This document shows, piece after piece, positions 49,694 through 58,506 of a DNA stretch of 64,000 bases. The DNA lies in the NCBI GenBank assembly GCA_902518715.1, contig CABYHU010000001.1:62001-126000 (forward strand), in the 5' to 3' direction. The stretch is from an uncultured SAR86 cluster bacterium (lineage in GTDB: Bacteria > Pseudomonadota > Gammaproteobacteria > Magnimaribacterales > D2472). How positions within the stretch are numbered: the first letter of the stretch is position 1; each line of letters starts with the position of its first letter. The translations under genes were made by a program, and so were the position numbers. The notes under the pieces were generated by a model, which ran no database searches, was not told the DNA's origin, and worked only from the letters and a program-made list of their open reading frames with translations.

Positions 49694-51642
49694 TATTTAA
49701 CTAACTGACCTGGCTTTGCACCTTCATCTGGTGATATTAAATAAATTGATCCCTCATCATTACTCGACGCTAGGACCATTCCTTCCGATACTCCAAATTT
49801 CATTTTCCTTGGCTCAAGATTTGCAACTAATACAACATGTCTTCCATTAAGACTCTCAGGATCATATGCACTTTTTATACCAGCAAAAACAGTTCTTTCA
49901 CCAAGATCACCCACATCAAGATGTAATTTTATGAGCTTATCAGCTTCTTCTATACCTTCAGCTTTAACAATTTTAGCTACGCGAAGCTCAACCTTTGCAA
50001 AATCTTTGATATTAATTAAATTTGAATCTTCCATTTCAATTTCCTCATTTATTTTAGCTTTTTCTAATCTTTTTAATAGGGGCTTATATGGATTAATTTT
50101 TGTATCTACAAGATAATCCTTAATATTATTAAAATCATTTGTAGAACTTTCATTAAATATCTCTAAAGCTTTTGATGTTAATGTTGGTAGAACAGGATTA
50201 AGTAATATTGAGATAACTCTAAAACAGTTAATTGCTGTCGATGATACCTCTACAGCCTTTTCTTCACTGGATTTCCAAGGCTCATTCTCATTAATATATT
50301 TATTAACTTCATCTGCCATCTTCATAATAATTTTTACAGATTTAGAAAGATTTAAGTCTTCATAATGCTCAATCACTTCATCAATCAGTGATAGATTTTT
50401 CTCAATAAAGCCCTCATCTAGGTTTGCAGAGAGATTATTACCATTCTTCTCAATAAATTTTGAAACTCTGCTAGCAATATTTAGATATTTACCGACGATA
50501 TCTGAGTTAATTTTTTGGATAAATTCATCTTCATTAAAATCTAGATCATCAATTGAATTATTAAACTTATCTGCAAAATAATATCTTAATAACTCACCAT
50601 CATAGTTTTCAGTAAAGTCGTCTGCATTAATAAAAGTTCCATTGGATTTTGACATCTTCTCACCATCAATAGTTAAAAACCCATGAACATTAATTGACTC
50701 AGGTAAGCGAATATTTGATGACTTCAAAAGAGCTGGCCAGAATAGGGCATGAAAATAAGCAATATCTTTTCCAATAAAATGATGAATTTCATAATCAGAG
50801 CTTTCACCCCATAAATCTTTGATATCCACATTATTGTTTTCTGCCCAATTTTTTGCAGAAGCTAAATATCCAATCGGTGCATCAAGCCAAACATAAAAAT
50901 ATTTATCTTTTTCTCCAGGTATTTCAAATCCAAAGTATGGCTTGTCTCTTGATATATCCCATGGTTTCAACCCATCCTCAATCCATTCATTTAGTTTATT
51001 TTTTATTGGATCTTGAAGAGTTAAGTCTTTGAGATAATTCTCAAGAAAATCTTTCATTTGAGGTAAATCAAAAAACACATGTTCAGTTTTTTTCTTGGTA
51101 AGCTCAGAATTCGATAATGATGATACGGGATTTACTAAATCATCAGGTGTATAAGTTGTGCCACAAACAGAACAACCATCACCATACTGATCTTCAGCGC
51201 CACATTTTGGGCATGTGCCTTTTATAAATCTATCGGATAAGAATAAACCTTCTTTTGAGTCATAAAACTGTTCAATTTCTTTTTTAAAGATGAGATTTCC
51301 TTCATTACATTTTTGATAAATATCTTCAGCATATTTTTTGTTCTCATCAGAATGCGTAGTATAAAAATTATCAAAATTAATATTAAATTTTGAATAACTT
51401 CTAATGTGTTCCTCTCTAGTACTTTTAATAAGCTCTTCAGGCTCTATTCCAAGTTCTTTGGCTTTGAGCATGACAGGCGTTCCGTGCGTATCATCTGCAC
51501 AAAAGTAGAGACATTCATTACCATTAAGATTTTGGTATCTCACCCAAATATCAGTAATTACAGATTCAAGAACATGTCCAATATGTATTGAACCATTGGC
51601 ATATGGCAATGCGCTTGTTACCAGAATCTTGCGTGATTTCAT
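49693..51642 (-). CDS. metG: Methionine--tRNA ligase
   Basis: 649 residues. HIGH-type motif SALPYANGSIHIGHVLE, zinc knuckle (CPKCGAEDQYGDGCSVCG), KMSKSNG signature in DGEKMSKSNGTF, anticodon region NKYINENEPWK, and a C-terminal tRNA-binding domain (~545-649, VELRVAKIVKAEGIEEADKL, GLRTVFAGI-type block). It charges tRNA-Met. Full-length bacterial form. Starts opposite mrp, 39 bp away. Confidence 0.96.
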   Translation of the reverse strand: MKSRKILVTSALPYANGSIHIGHVLESVITDIWVRYQNLNGNECLYFCADDTHGTPVMLKAKELGIEPEELIKSTREEHIRSYSKFNINFDNFYTTHSDENKKYAEDIYQKCNEGNLIFKKEIEQFYDSKEGLFLSDRFIKGTCPKCGAEDQYGDGCSVCGTTYTPDDLVNPVSSLSNSELTKKKTEHVFFDLPQMKDFLENYLKDLTLQDPIKNKLNEWIEDGLKPWDISRDKPYFGFEIPGEKDKYFYVWLDAPIGYLASAKNWAENNNVDIKDLWGESSDYEIHHFIGKDIAYFHALFWPALLKSSNIRLPESINVHGFLTIDGEKMSKSNGTFINADDFTENYDGELLRYYFADKFNNSIDDLDFNEDEFIQKINSDIVGKYLNIASRVSKFIEKNGNNLSANLDEGFIEKNLSLIDEVIEHYEDLNLSKSVKIIMKMADEVNKYINENEPWKSSEEKAVEVSSTAINCFRVISILLNPVLPTLTSKALEIFNESSTNDFNNIKDYLVDTKINPYKPLLKRLEKAKINEEIEMEDSNLINIKDFAKVELRVAKIVKAEGIEEADKLIKLHLDVGDLGERTVFAGIKSAYDPESLNGRHVVLVANLEPRKMKFGVSEGMVLASSNDEGSIYLISPDEGAKPGQLVK

Positions 51643-51664
51643 TTTGTGATAATTTTTAATATAT

Positions 51665-51670
51665 TATAAG
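51665..51670 (+). promoter_or_regulatory. -10 box of the mrp-mlaA unit
   Basis: TATAAG ends 11 nt before ATG 51682. It fits the window's pattern of very short leaders without Shine-Dalgarno. The gap to divergent metG is only 39 bp. Confidence 0.3.
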
Positions 51671-51681
51671 TTAATTAGATA

Positions 51682-52377
51682 ATGACTATAAAAAAAACTA
51701 TTGCAATTGCTTCAGCAAAAGGAGGAGTTGGTAAATCAACTGTTTGCTCTTTTTTAGCTACAGTTCTATCAAAGGATAGCAAAGTTGGTATTTTAGATGC
51801 AGATATTTACGGCCCTAATCAAGATATATTATTCGACATTAATGATAAAAATATCGAAGTAGATAAAAAAAATACTGACAGACCATATATACCAAAAAAA
51901 GTAGATAATATTTCACTAAACTCTTTAGGATTCTTACTCAATAAAAATGCTGCTATCTGGAGAGGGCCCATGTTGAGCTCTGCCATCAACCAGATATATG
52001 AAAAAACTAATTGGGACGAACTAGATTTTCTATTAATTGATATGCCTCCTGGAACAGGCGATGCCTATTTAACGGTATGTCAAAAAATTGTTCCTGATTT
52101 TGTAATTTTAGTATCAACTATATCTAAATTATCTATTGCAGATTTAAGGAGATCTGAACATGTTTTTGCAAGCTTAAATACTAAAGTCTTAGGCATTATC
52201 CTAAACAATATCCATCAAAGTGATGATTTCCAGAGTTTTAACTTAGAAACTGAGAATACGGTTTTAGATAGACTCGAATATGATAAAAAATTCATAGATT
52301 CAACATATCCATTTGATGATTTAAAATTAGACCCTTTATTTCTTAATGCAATACGAACAATCAAAGAGCATGAATAG
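51682..52377 (+). CDS. mrp: Mrp/ApbC-type P-loop ATPase, Fe-S cluster carrier
   Basis: 231 residues. Deviant Walker A ASAKGGVGKSTVCSFLA, GILDADIYGPNQ, WRGPMLSSAINQI and LLIDMPPGTGDAYLT are all Mrp/NBP35 signatures. Full-length Mrp (about 360) has an N-terminal MIP18 domain and a C-terminal CxxC for cluster binding; I see neither here, since the sequence has only one Cys in the conserved part (VCQKI) and ends after FLNAIRTIKEHE. Role in Fe-S transfer is therefore uncertain. MlaA follows with an 8-nt overlap. Confidence 0.82.
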   Translation: MTIKKTIAIASAKGGVGKSTVCSFLATVLSKDSKVGILDADIYGPNQDILFDINDKNIEVDKKNTDRPYIPKKVDNISLNSLGFLLNKNAAIWRGPMLSSAINQIYEKTNWDELDFLLIDMPPGTGDAYLTVCQKIVPDFVILVSTISKLSIADLRRSEHVFASLNTKVLGIILNNIHQSDDFQSFNLETENTVLDRLEYDKKFIDSTYPFDDLKLDPLFLNAIRTIKEHE

Positions 52378-53068
52378 ATTTTTACTTATTTTATTATTAT
52401 CTTTTCCAATCTTTGGCGAAGAAATAAATGATCCATTTGAGGATCTAAATAGGGACATTTTTATCTTCAATGAGAAATTAGATGAAAAACTTTTAAAGCC
52501 AGCTGCCTTAACATATAGAAAAGTTACACCACAATTTGCTAGAACAGGAGTAACAAACTTTTTTAATAATCTTGAAGAAATTGATACCACTATAAATCAA
52601 GTACTCCAGGGAGAAATTAAATATGCATTTAATGATGCAGGTAGATTTGTTATCAACTCTACTATTGGATTATTTGGTTTAATTGATGTTGCATCAAAAA
52701 TGGGTCTCGAAAAACATGAAGAAGATTTTGGACAAACTCTTGGTGTTTGGGGTTTTGATTCAGGCCCCTATATTATGATTCCCTTTTTAGGCCCTAGTAA
52801 TCCAAGAGATTTATTGAGCAGACCAATTTCAAGCTTCCTTTCCGGTACATTCGCAATGGAAGATAATGATGTAAAGATAACATTGGTTGGTATTGATGCT
52901 CTCGAGACTAGAGAGCGCCTTCTGGATGCTGAAACACTTATCATTGGAGATAAGTATATTTTTGTTAAAGATGCTTATATACAGTCTAGAGAATATGAAA
53001 TTAATAATGGTTCGACTGAGGATGATGAATTTCTAGATGATATGGATGATATATTTGGAGATGACTAA
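52370..53068 (+). CDS. mlaA: MlaA/VacJ family phospholipid-transport protein, without lipobox
   Basis: 232 residues. Contains DPFEDLNRDIFIFNEKLDE, RTGVTNFFNNLEE, AGRFVINSTIGLFGLIDVAS, HEEDFGQTLGVWGFDSGPYI and PFLGPSNPRDL, all VacJ (PF04333) blocks. MlaA is normally a lipoprotein that extracts misplaced phospholipid from the outer leaflet. Here the signal MNRFLLILLLSFPIFG has no cysteine, so it should be a soluble or signal-anchored form. ATG 52370 overlaps the mrp stop. No mlaBCDEF genes are visible. Its stop overlaps that of dusA. Confidence 0.9.
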   Translation: MNRFLLILLLSFPIFGEEINDPFEDLNRDIFIFNEKLDEKLLKPAALTYRKVTPQFARTGVTNFFNNLEEIDTTINQVLQGEIKYAFNDAGRFVINSTIGLFGLIDVASKMGLEKHEEDFGQTLGVWGFDSGPYIMIPFLGPSNPRDLLSRPISSFLSGTFAMEDNDVKITLVGIDALETRERLLDAETLIIGDKYIFVKDAYIQSREYEINNGSTEDDEFLDDMDDIFGDD

Positions 53069-54024
53069 ACCATTGATAGTAACTCATCTTTGTTTTCAAC
53101 CAGACTCGATGAGTTCATAATCTCAGCTACTTTTACCCTAAATCTTTTAGCATCTTTTTCACCTTTCTTAAGTCCAAATACATGTTTCAACATAATTTTA
53201 GGGTCATAACCTTTTTTAGTCATTACGTGTACATAATCTAAATATTCTGTGAGAAGATCTTTTCTGCTTATCTCTACCTTGGTATTTGAGTAAATTTCAG
53301 AATCTATATCACTGAGCATAAAAGGATCATCGTAAGCTGCTCTTCCCAACATAACTCCATCAACAAAATTAAGATGTTTTTTTGCTTCACTAATATTTTT
53401 GATGCCGCCGTTAATAATAATTTCTAAATCTGGGAAGTCATCTTTGATTGAATAAACCTTTTGATAGTTTAAAGGTGGGATGTTTCTATTTTGTCTTGGG
53501 CTTAAACCTTTTAAAATTCCTTTCCTTGCATGGATTATAAAAGTTTTAACACCAGAATCTTTTACGGTACTTATAAATGATTTCAAAAACTCGTAATCAT
53601 CATTATCATCAACACCAGTTCTGCATTTAACAGTAACAGGAATATCTACGGAATTACTCATTTTTCTTGTACATTCTGCAACCAAGTCAGGTTCAAGCAT
53701 TAAACATACTCCAAAATTACCTTTTTGCACTCTTTCAGATGGGCAACCTATATTCAGGTTAATTTCATCATATCCGTTTTTTTCAGCCTTTATTGAGCAT
53801 TGAGATAACTCTTGAGGCGAAGAACCACCAAATTGAACAGCTACAGGATGTTCTTCTTTATTAAAATCTAACTGATAATCGCAATTTCCATGTATTAGGG
53901 CTCCTGTGGAAATCATTTCTGTATATAGGACTGCTTTTTTAGATATGAGTCTTAAAAAGAATCTTTCATGCATGTCTGTGTATCTCATCATAGGAGCTAC
54001 GCAGAACCTTCGATCAAGTGACAT
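53065..54024 (-). CDS. dusA: tRNA-dihydrouridine synthase A
   Basis: 319 residues. FCVAPMMRYTDMHERFF, LYTEMISTGALIHG, NLNIGCPSERVQKGNFGVCL (catalytic Cys region), KCRTGVDD and NGGIKN, then GVMLGRAAYDDPF. The MMRYTD and LSPRQNR features are DusA-specific. Reduces uridines 20/20a in the tRNA D loop using FMN and NADPH. Full length. Start directly follows the nhaB stop. Confidence 0.95.
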   Translation of the reverse strand: MSLDRRFCVAPMMRYTDMHERFFLRLISKKAVLYTEMISTGALIHGNCDYQLDFNKEEHPVAVQFGGSSPQELSQCSIKAEKNGYDEINLNIGCPSERVQKGNFGVCLMLEPDLVAECTRKMSNSVDIPVTVKCRTGVDDNDDYEFLKSFISTVKDSGVKTFIIHARKGILKGLSPRQNRNIPPLNYQKVYSIKDDFPDLEIIINGGIKNISEAKKHLNFVDGVMLGRAAYDDPFMLSDIDSEIYSNTKVEISRKDLLTEYLDYVHVMTKKGYDPKIMLKHVFGLKKGEKDAKRFRVKVAEIMNSSSLVENKDELLSMV

Positions 54025-55545
54025 CTAGATGAATAAATAAACTGAAATTAGGGCTACTATCGTGAGAACAATTGTATATGGTAGCGCCATTAAAACCATT
54101 CTGAAATAAGATAAGTTAATTAATGGAGCAAGCGATGAGGTAAGCAAGAAAAGAAATGCTGCCTGACCATTTGGAGTAGCTATACTCGGTATATTCGTTC
54201 CTGTATTAATAGCAATTGTGAGATTATTAAAATGCTCTAAAGTAATCTTACCAGCATCAAGGAGAGCCTTAACTTCATTTATATAAATTGTAGCTACAAA
54301 AACATTATCACTAATTGCAGATAGAACTCCGTTCGCAATAAAGAAGATACTGGTCTGACTTTCAATACTAAAAGTAAGAACATAATTGATAACAGGGGTA
54401 AATAAGTGTTGCTCATGTATAACGCTAACAATAGCAAAGAAGACACAAAGTAAAGCAGTGAAAGGTAAAGCCTCTTTAAAAGCATCTCCTAAATAATGCT
54501 CATGAGTAATACCTTTAAAAGAAGTTAAGAGAATTATAACGCCAAGACCAATAATCCCAACTTCAGCAATATGGAAAGCAAGGGCAAAGATCAGTAAGAC
54601 TAAAACAAATAATTCAACTGCAAGTTCAGCTTTTTTCTTGTCGTCATTTTTGCTAATTTCATCTTCGTATGCTGCATATTCAGCAAAAATAGTTCTTATA
54701 TTTCCTGATAACTCTGATCCAAAACCTGCTAACTTAAATCGCTCTAAGCAAAAACAAACCAATAATCCGGCTACAAAAACCGGCATCGTAACTGGCGCCA
54801 TATATAAGAAAAATTCAATAAAATCCCAGCCAGCAATATTTGCAATTAATAAATTTTGAGGCTCACCAACAATTGTGCATACACCTCCAAGAGCAGTACC
54901 TACAGCACCATGCATAATTAACTGTCTTAAGAAACCTTTAAAGTCATCTAGTTCCTCAACTTTAATAGAATCAATAGATGCATCATTATGAATATCATGA
55001 GAGGTATCATCAAAATATTTATTCGAAATTATTAAATGATAAATTCTATAAAATCCAACTGTAACTCCAATTAAAACTGCTGTAACTGTAAGAGCATCTA
55101 GAAAAGCTGATAGAAAAGCTGCGGTAAAACAGTAGAGTAGAGAAAGCCAAACTTTTGATTTAACATTTAGAAGTAGTTTAGTGAATATAGTAAGCATTAG
55201 ATTTTTCATAAAGAAAATTCCAGCCACCATAAAAACAAGTAATAGAATTACCTCTATATTTGCCTCTATTTCATGCATCATTGAATATGGATTTGAAAGA
55301 TCCATTACTAATGCTTCAATTGCAAGAAGACCACCTGGCTGAAGAGGGTAACATTTAAGTGCTAGCGCTAAGGTAAAAATGAACTGTAACAGAATTATCC
55401 AGCCCATTATGAATCCACCATTTAAACCAAGTGAATTAAAGACGATGAGCAGTATTGGATTGATTATCAGAAAGCTAAGAATTGCTTGTTTATACCATCT
55501 AGGTGAATCACCTAAAAACATACTATACATTAAGGATATATTCAT
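54025..55545 (-). CDS. nhaB: Na+/H+ antiporter NhaB
   Basis: 506 residues, ~12 membrane helices. [10 protein letters not shown] near the start, [63 protein letters not shown] and [20 protein letters not shown] are NhaB landmarks (ArsB/NhaD superfamily). It exports Na+ in exchange for protons, suited to seawater. The N-terminus is slightly shorter than in E. coli. The ATG is only 14 bp from the divergent nudC ATG, so their promoters lie inside opposite genes. Confidence 0.94.
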   Translation of the reverse strand: MNISLMYSMFLGDSPRWYKQAILSFLIINPILLIVFNSLGLNGGFIMGWIILLQFIFTLALALKCYPLQPGGLLAIEALVMDLSNPYSMMHEIEANIEVILLLVFMVAGIFFMKNLMLTIFTKLLLNVKSKVWLSLLYCFTAAFLSAFLDALTVTAVLIGVTVGFYRIYHLIISNKYFDDTSHDIHNDASIDSIKVEELDDFKGFLRQLIMHGAVGTALGGVCTIVGEPQNLLIANIAGWDFIEFFLYMAPVTMPVFVAGLLVCFCLERFKLAGFGSELSGNIRTIFAEYAAYEDEISKNDDKKKAELAVELFVLVLLIFALAFHIAEVGIIGLGVIILLTSFKGITHEHYLGDAFKEALPFTALLCVFFAIVSVIHEQHLFTPVINYVLTFSIESQTSIFFIANGVLSAISDNVFVATIYINEVKALLDAGKITLEHFNNLTIAINTGTNIPSIATPNGQAAFLFLLTSSLAPLINLSYFRMVLMALPYTIVLTIVALISVYLFI

Positions 55546-55559
55546 TATGATTACTACTT

Positions 55560-56375
55560 ATGTCTGGATCTCGTTTTAAAAATTTTTCTGAATCAAATAA
55601 CAATAAATATATTTTTATTTCAGAAAATAAGATTTTATACGATAAATCAGAAAAGTCTTATAAATTTGATCCAAATTATTTAATTTTAGAGGGTGATATT
55701 GATATGGCAAGAATAGGTATTTATCACGATGATGATGAATACTTCTATGCGGTAAACTTGAAAGACATAACTTTAGTAAATAAACCTGAAGATGCAGAAT
55801 TAATTGAAATAAGAACTTTAGCGAACTTTAATCCAGAAAATGATGGAGTTGTTTTTACTGCTAAGCAGTTGGTGCATTGGATTGATGAAACTAAATACTG
55901 TTCTCGATGTTCGGGAAAATTATCCTTTCAAGAAAAAGAAGGTGCTTTTGTTAGACCTTGCAATCAAGAATTTATTTATCCAAAGATCTCGCCTTGCATA
56001 ATAACGTTAGTTACCAGAGGAGATGAGGTTTTGTTAGCAAGAAACAAATTTTTCCCTGAAAACTGGTACAGCACATTAGCTGGCTTTATTGAAGCTGGTG
56101 AAACAGCAGAAGAGGCTCTTAGAAGAGAGGTTATGGAAGAAGTAAATGTTTCTGTTAAAAATATTACATATTTTGGAAGTCAGCCATGGCCATTTCCTAG
56201 TCAGCTAATGCTTGGATATTTTTGTGAATACGAATCAGGTGAAATAAAAATAGAAGAAGCTGAACTAGAGGATGCCAGATGGTTCAAAATAGATGACCTT
56301 CCGAATGTGCCACCTAAATTATCAATCTCTGGACAGCTTATATCTAGTTATCTCGAGGGTCGTTCAAAGCTCTAG
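55560..56375 (+). CDS. nudC: NAD+/NADH pyrophosphatase NudC (RNA decapping)
   Basis: 271 residues. N-terminal domain (~1-105), zinc ribbon (~110-140), Nudix box GFIEAGETAEEALRREVMEEV and the NudC-specific SQPWPFPSQLML. It hydrolyses NAD(H) and removes NAD caps from RNA. The zinc ribbon reads CSRC....RPCNQE: only three cysteines are visible where E. coli has four. The 3' end overlaps the converging RNase E gene by 32 nt. Confidence 0.92.
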   Translation: MSGSRFKNFSESNNNKYIFISENKILYDKSEKSYKFDPNYLILEGDIDMARIGIYHDDDEYFYAVNLKDITLVNKPEDAELIEIRTLANFNPENDGVVFTAKQLVHWIDETKYCSRCSGKLSFQEKEGAFVRPCNQEFIYPKISPCIITLVTRGDEVLLARNKFFPENWYSTLAGFIEAGETAEEALRREVMEEVNVSVKNITYFGSQPWPFPSQLMLGYFCEYESGEIKIEEAELEDARWFKIDDLPNVPPKLSISGQLISSYLEGRSKL

Positions 56376-58320
56376 TTGGAGGCTCAGGCTTCTTTTTTGC
56401 TTCCTTAACAATATCTTGTCTACCAGTTATTTTTTTGGAAGCGTCTTTTTCTTCCCTAGGTTTTCTTGATGGAGCTTTTTTTCTCATATCTTTTGTTCTA
56501 GAGTCAGTTTTTGGCTTCCTATCTGTAGATTTTGAAGGCCTTCCTGTACTCTTAGTTGAAGAGGATCTTCTTGTATTTTTAGATGAAGAAGGTTTTCTGT
56601 TTGGCCTAGATTTAGAGCTATTAGCATTCTTTTTCTTATAATTTCCCTTGCGAGGACGTCTTTTTTGAGGAGATTTTTTCTTTGTTGTTTTTTTTGGTTG
56701 CGGTGAAGCAGTTAAACTTTTTATCCAGCTTAAAATACCACCACCAGATTTGTGATTCTTTTTATGGTCAGTGGCATCTACCAGCGGGTTAAGCTTTGAT
56801 TCAGATTTTTCATCTCTCCAATCAGTATCTGGTTTGGGACTATCAGGCGTTAAGTTATATGAAAATTTTTTCTTTACTTCTGAATCTTTAATTCTTACTA
56901 CCTTGTAATATGGCCTAGATTTATAAGGATCGGCAATAATTAAGATTTTTACACCTGTGGAATCCTCAATACTAAGAATATCTCTTCTTTTCTCATTTAA
57001 TAAGTAGCTTGCAACATCTGCAGGAACATAAACCTGTATCTCTGCAGTATTATCTTTAGCTACATCTTCGCCAATAATTCTTAAAATCGATTGTCCTATT
57101 GATCTGGGTCCTCTAACTAAAACATGTTCTATGTCATATGTCTCGTTTAATGAGGGTTTAAGTCTTTGCCTAGAAATTTCAAGTAGTCCAAATCTTGAAA
57201 TGCTCGCTATTTGAATTCTAGCTCTATCAGACGATACAGCTCTTCTAAAAGCATTCTCAACTTTATTTTGTGAATCTTCATTTTGCATATCAATAAAATC
57301 TATAACTATTAATCCACCGACATCTCTTAACCTTAATTGTCTTGCAATTTCTTTTGCTGCCTCTAGGTTTGTCTTAAGAGCTGTTTCTTCAATATCTTTG
57401 CCTTTAGTTGATCGAGCTGAATTAATATCAATTGTTGTCATTGCCTCAGTGGGGTCTATAACTATAGATCCTCCTGATGGAAGAGAAATTTCTCTTTGGA
57501 AAGCTAATTCAATCTGTGATTCTATTTGATATCTATTAAAAAGAGGGATTTCTTCATCATATAGTTTTACTTTGTCTTTTTGGTCAGGAATAACTAATTC
57601 AGCAAAGTTTTTAGCTTCTTCAAATACAGATTTATCATCTACTAAAATTTCTTCTATATCATCTCGAAAAATATCCCTAAAAACTCGAACTATTAGCTTA
57701 TCGTCTTTGTAAATCAATTGAGGCGAATCTGCTGAAGCTTGCGTAGCATTGATATCATCCCACAGAGAAATGAGATAATTTAGATCATTTTGAAGCTCTT
57801 CAAATGATCTATCTATACCAGCAGTCCGAATAATCACACTCATACCCTCAGGTATATCTAGTTTTGAGATTTGATTTTTAAGATCTTCTCTCTCATCTCC
57901 TGTAATTCTTCTTGAAATACCACCTGATTTATCAGAATTAGCTATTAAAACCATAAAACGACCAGCTATGGATATCTGAGTTGATAAAGTTGCACCTTTA
58001 GTACCTCTTTCCTCTTTATTTATTTGAACCAGTATCTCCTGACCCTCTTTTAGTGTGCACTCTGACTTACCTTGCGAATTTTTTTTGTAAAAATTTCTTG
58101 AAAGCTCTTTAAGTGGTAGGAATCCATGTCTAGTTGATCCAAAATCCACAAAAGCCGCATTTAAGCTTTGCTCAATCCTAGAAACTTTTGCCTTGAAAAT
58201 ACTACCTTTATAAAGAACTCTATCAGTAACTTCTGTATCTAAATCAAATAATTTTGCACCGTCAACAAGCGCAACACGCAATTCGTCGTTATAAGAACTA
58301 TTTATTAATATTCTTTTCAT
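56344..58320 (-). CDS. rne: Ribonuclease E
   Basis: 658 residues from ATG 58320 (MKRILINSSYNDELRVALVD); an upstream in-frame extension of 12 residues crosses the hairpin that holds the Shine-Dalgarno, so I reject it. S1 domain ~35-120, RNase H-like/5'-sensor part, catalytic Asp in TTIDINSARS and DFIDMQNED. Where other RNase E/G have the zinc-link CPRC, this protein reads EHVLVRGPRSIGQSILRI, without cysteines. C-terminus (~515-658) is a Lys/Arg/Ser-rich disordered tail, with no recognisable degradosome motifs. Endonuclease of mRNA turnover and tRNA/rRNA processing. Confidence 0.93.
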   Translation of the reverse strand: MKRILINSSYNDELRVALVDGAKLFDLDTEVTDRVLYKGSIFKAKVSRIEQSLNAAFVDFGSTRHGFLPLKELSRNFYKKNSQGKSECTLKEGQEILVQINKEERGTKGATLSTQISIAGRFMVLIANSDKSGGISRRITGDEREDLKNQISKLDIPEGMSVIIRTAGIDRSFEELQNDLNYLISLWDDINATQASADSPQLIYKDDKLIVRVFRDIFRDDIEEILVDDKSVFEEAKNFAELVIPDQKDKVKLYDEEIPLFNRYQIESQIELAFQREISLPSGGSIVIDPTEAMTTIDINSARSTKGKDIEETALKTNLEAAKEIARQLRLRDVGGLIVIDFIDMQNEDSQNKVENAFRRAVSSDRARIQIASISRFGLLEISRQRLKPSLNETYDIEHVLVRGPRSIGQSILRIIGEDVAKDNTAEIQVYVPADVASYLLNEKRRDILSIEDSTGVKILIIADPYKSRPYYKVVRIKDSEVKKKFSYNLTPDSPKPDTDWRDEKSESKLNPLVDATDHKKNHKSGGGILSWIKSLTASPQPKKTTKKKSPQKRRPRKGNYKKKNANSSKSRPNRKPSSSKNTRRSSSTKSTGRPSKSTDRKPKTDSRTKDMRKKAPSRKPREEKDASKKITGRQDIVKEAKKKPEPPTRALNDPRDN

Positions 58321-58347
58321 ACTAACTCCTTTAGTTAAGGAGATAGT
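58321..58347 (-). promoter_or_regulatory. rne ribosome-binding site sequestered in a hairpin
   Basis: Minus strand, 5' to 3': ACTA-T-CTCCTT, loop AACTA, AAGGAG-T-TAGT, then ATG. The 6-bp CTCCTT/AAGGAG stem plus 4 outer pairs buries the Shine-Dalgarno (AAGGAG), which lies 5 nt from the start. Translation would require melting of the stem. Confidence 0.65.
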
Positions 58348-58370
58348 TAATACCATTTAGGTTATTTTTA

Positions 58371-58424
58371 GAAAGTCTTACTCTTATTGCTTTCTAAACA
58401 GCTCGGGATGGAGAGCTGAAAGTA
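58371..58424 (-). promoter_or_regulatory. Structured 5' untranslated region of rne
   Basis: On the minus strand CAGCTC/GAGCTG (58399-58418) closes an 8-nt loop. CTTTC just upstream can extend it by pairing with GAAAG downstream, and the same GAAAG can instead pair with a second CTTTC (58371-58375). The alternatives are mutually exclusive. E. coli rne also has a hairpin leader through which RNase E cuts its own mRNA. Confidence 0.45.
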
Positions 58425-58447
58425 AAATTAGTATTTTTCTATCTCTA

Positions 58448-58470
58448 TTATGTTGAACTATTCAACATAA
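58448..58470. promoter_or_regulatory. Perfect inverted repeat between rne and rluC
   Basis: TTATGTTGAA-CTA-TTCAACATAA: 10-bp arms, 3-bp centre. It lies 2 bp upstream of a plus-strand TATAAT (58473-58478) and about 130 bp upstream of the rne start, so it may be an operator for either gene. Confidence 0.45.
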
Positions 58471-58506
58471 ACTATAATTATTGTGCTTATCGTATATATA
58501 TAATTT

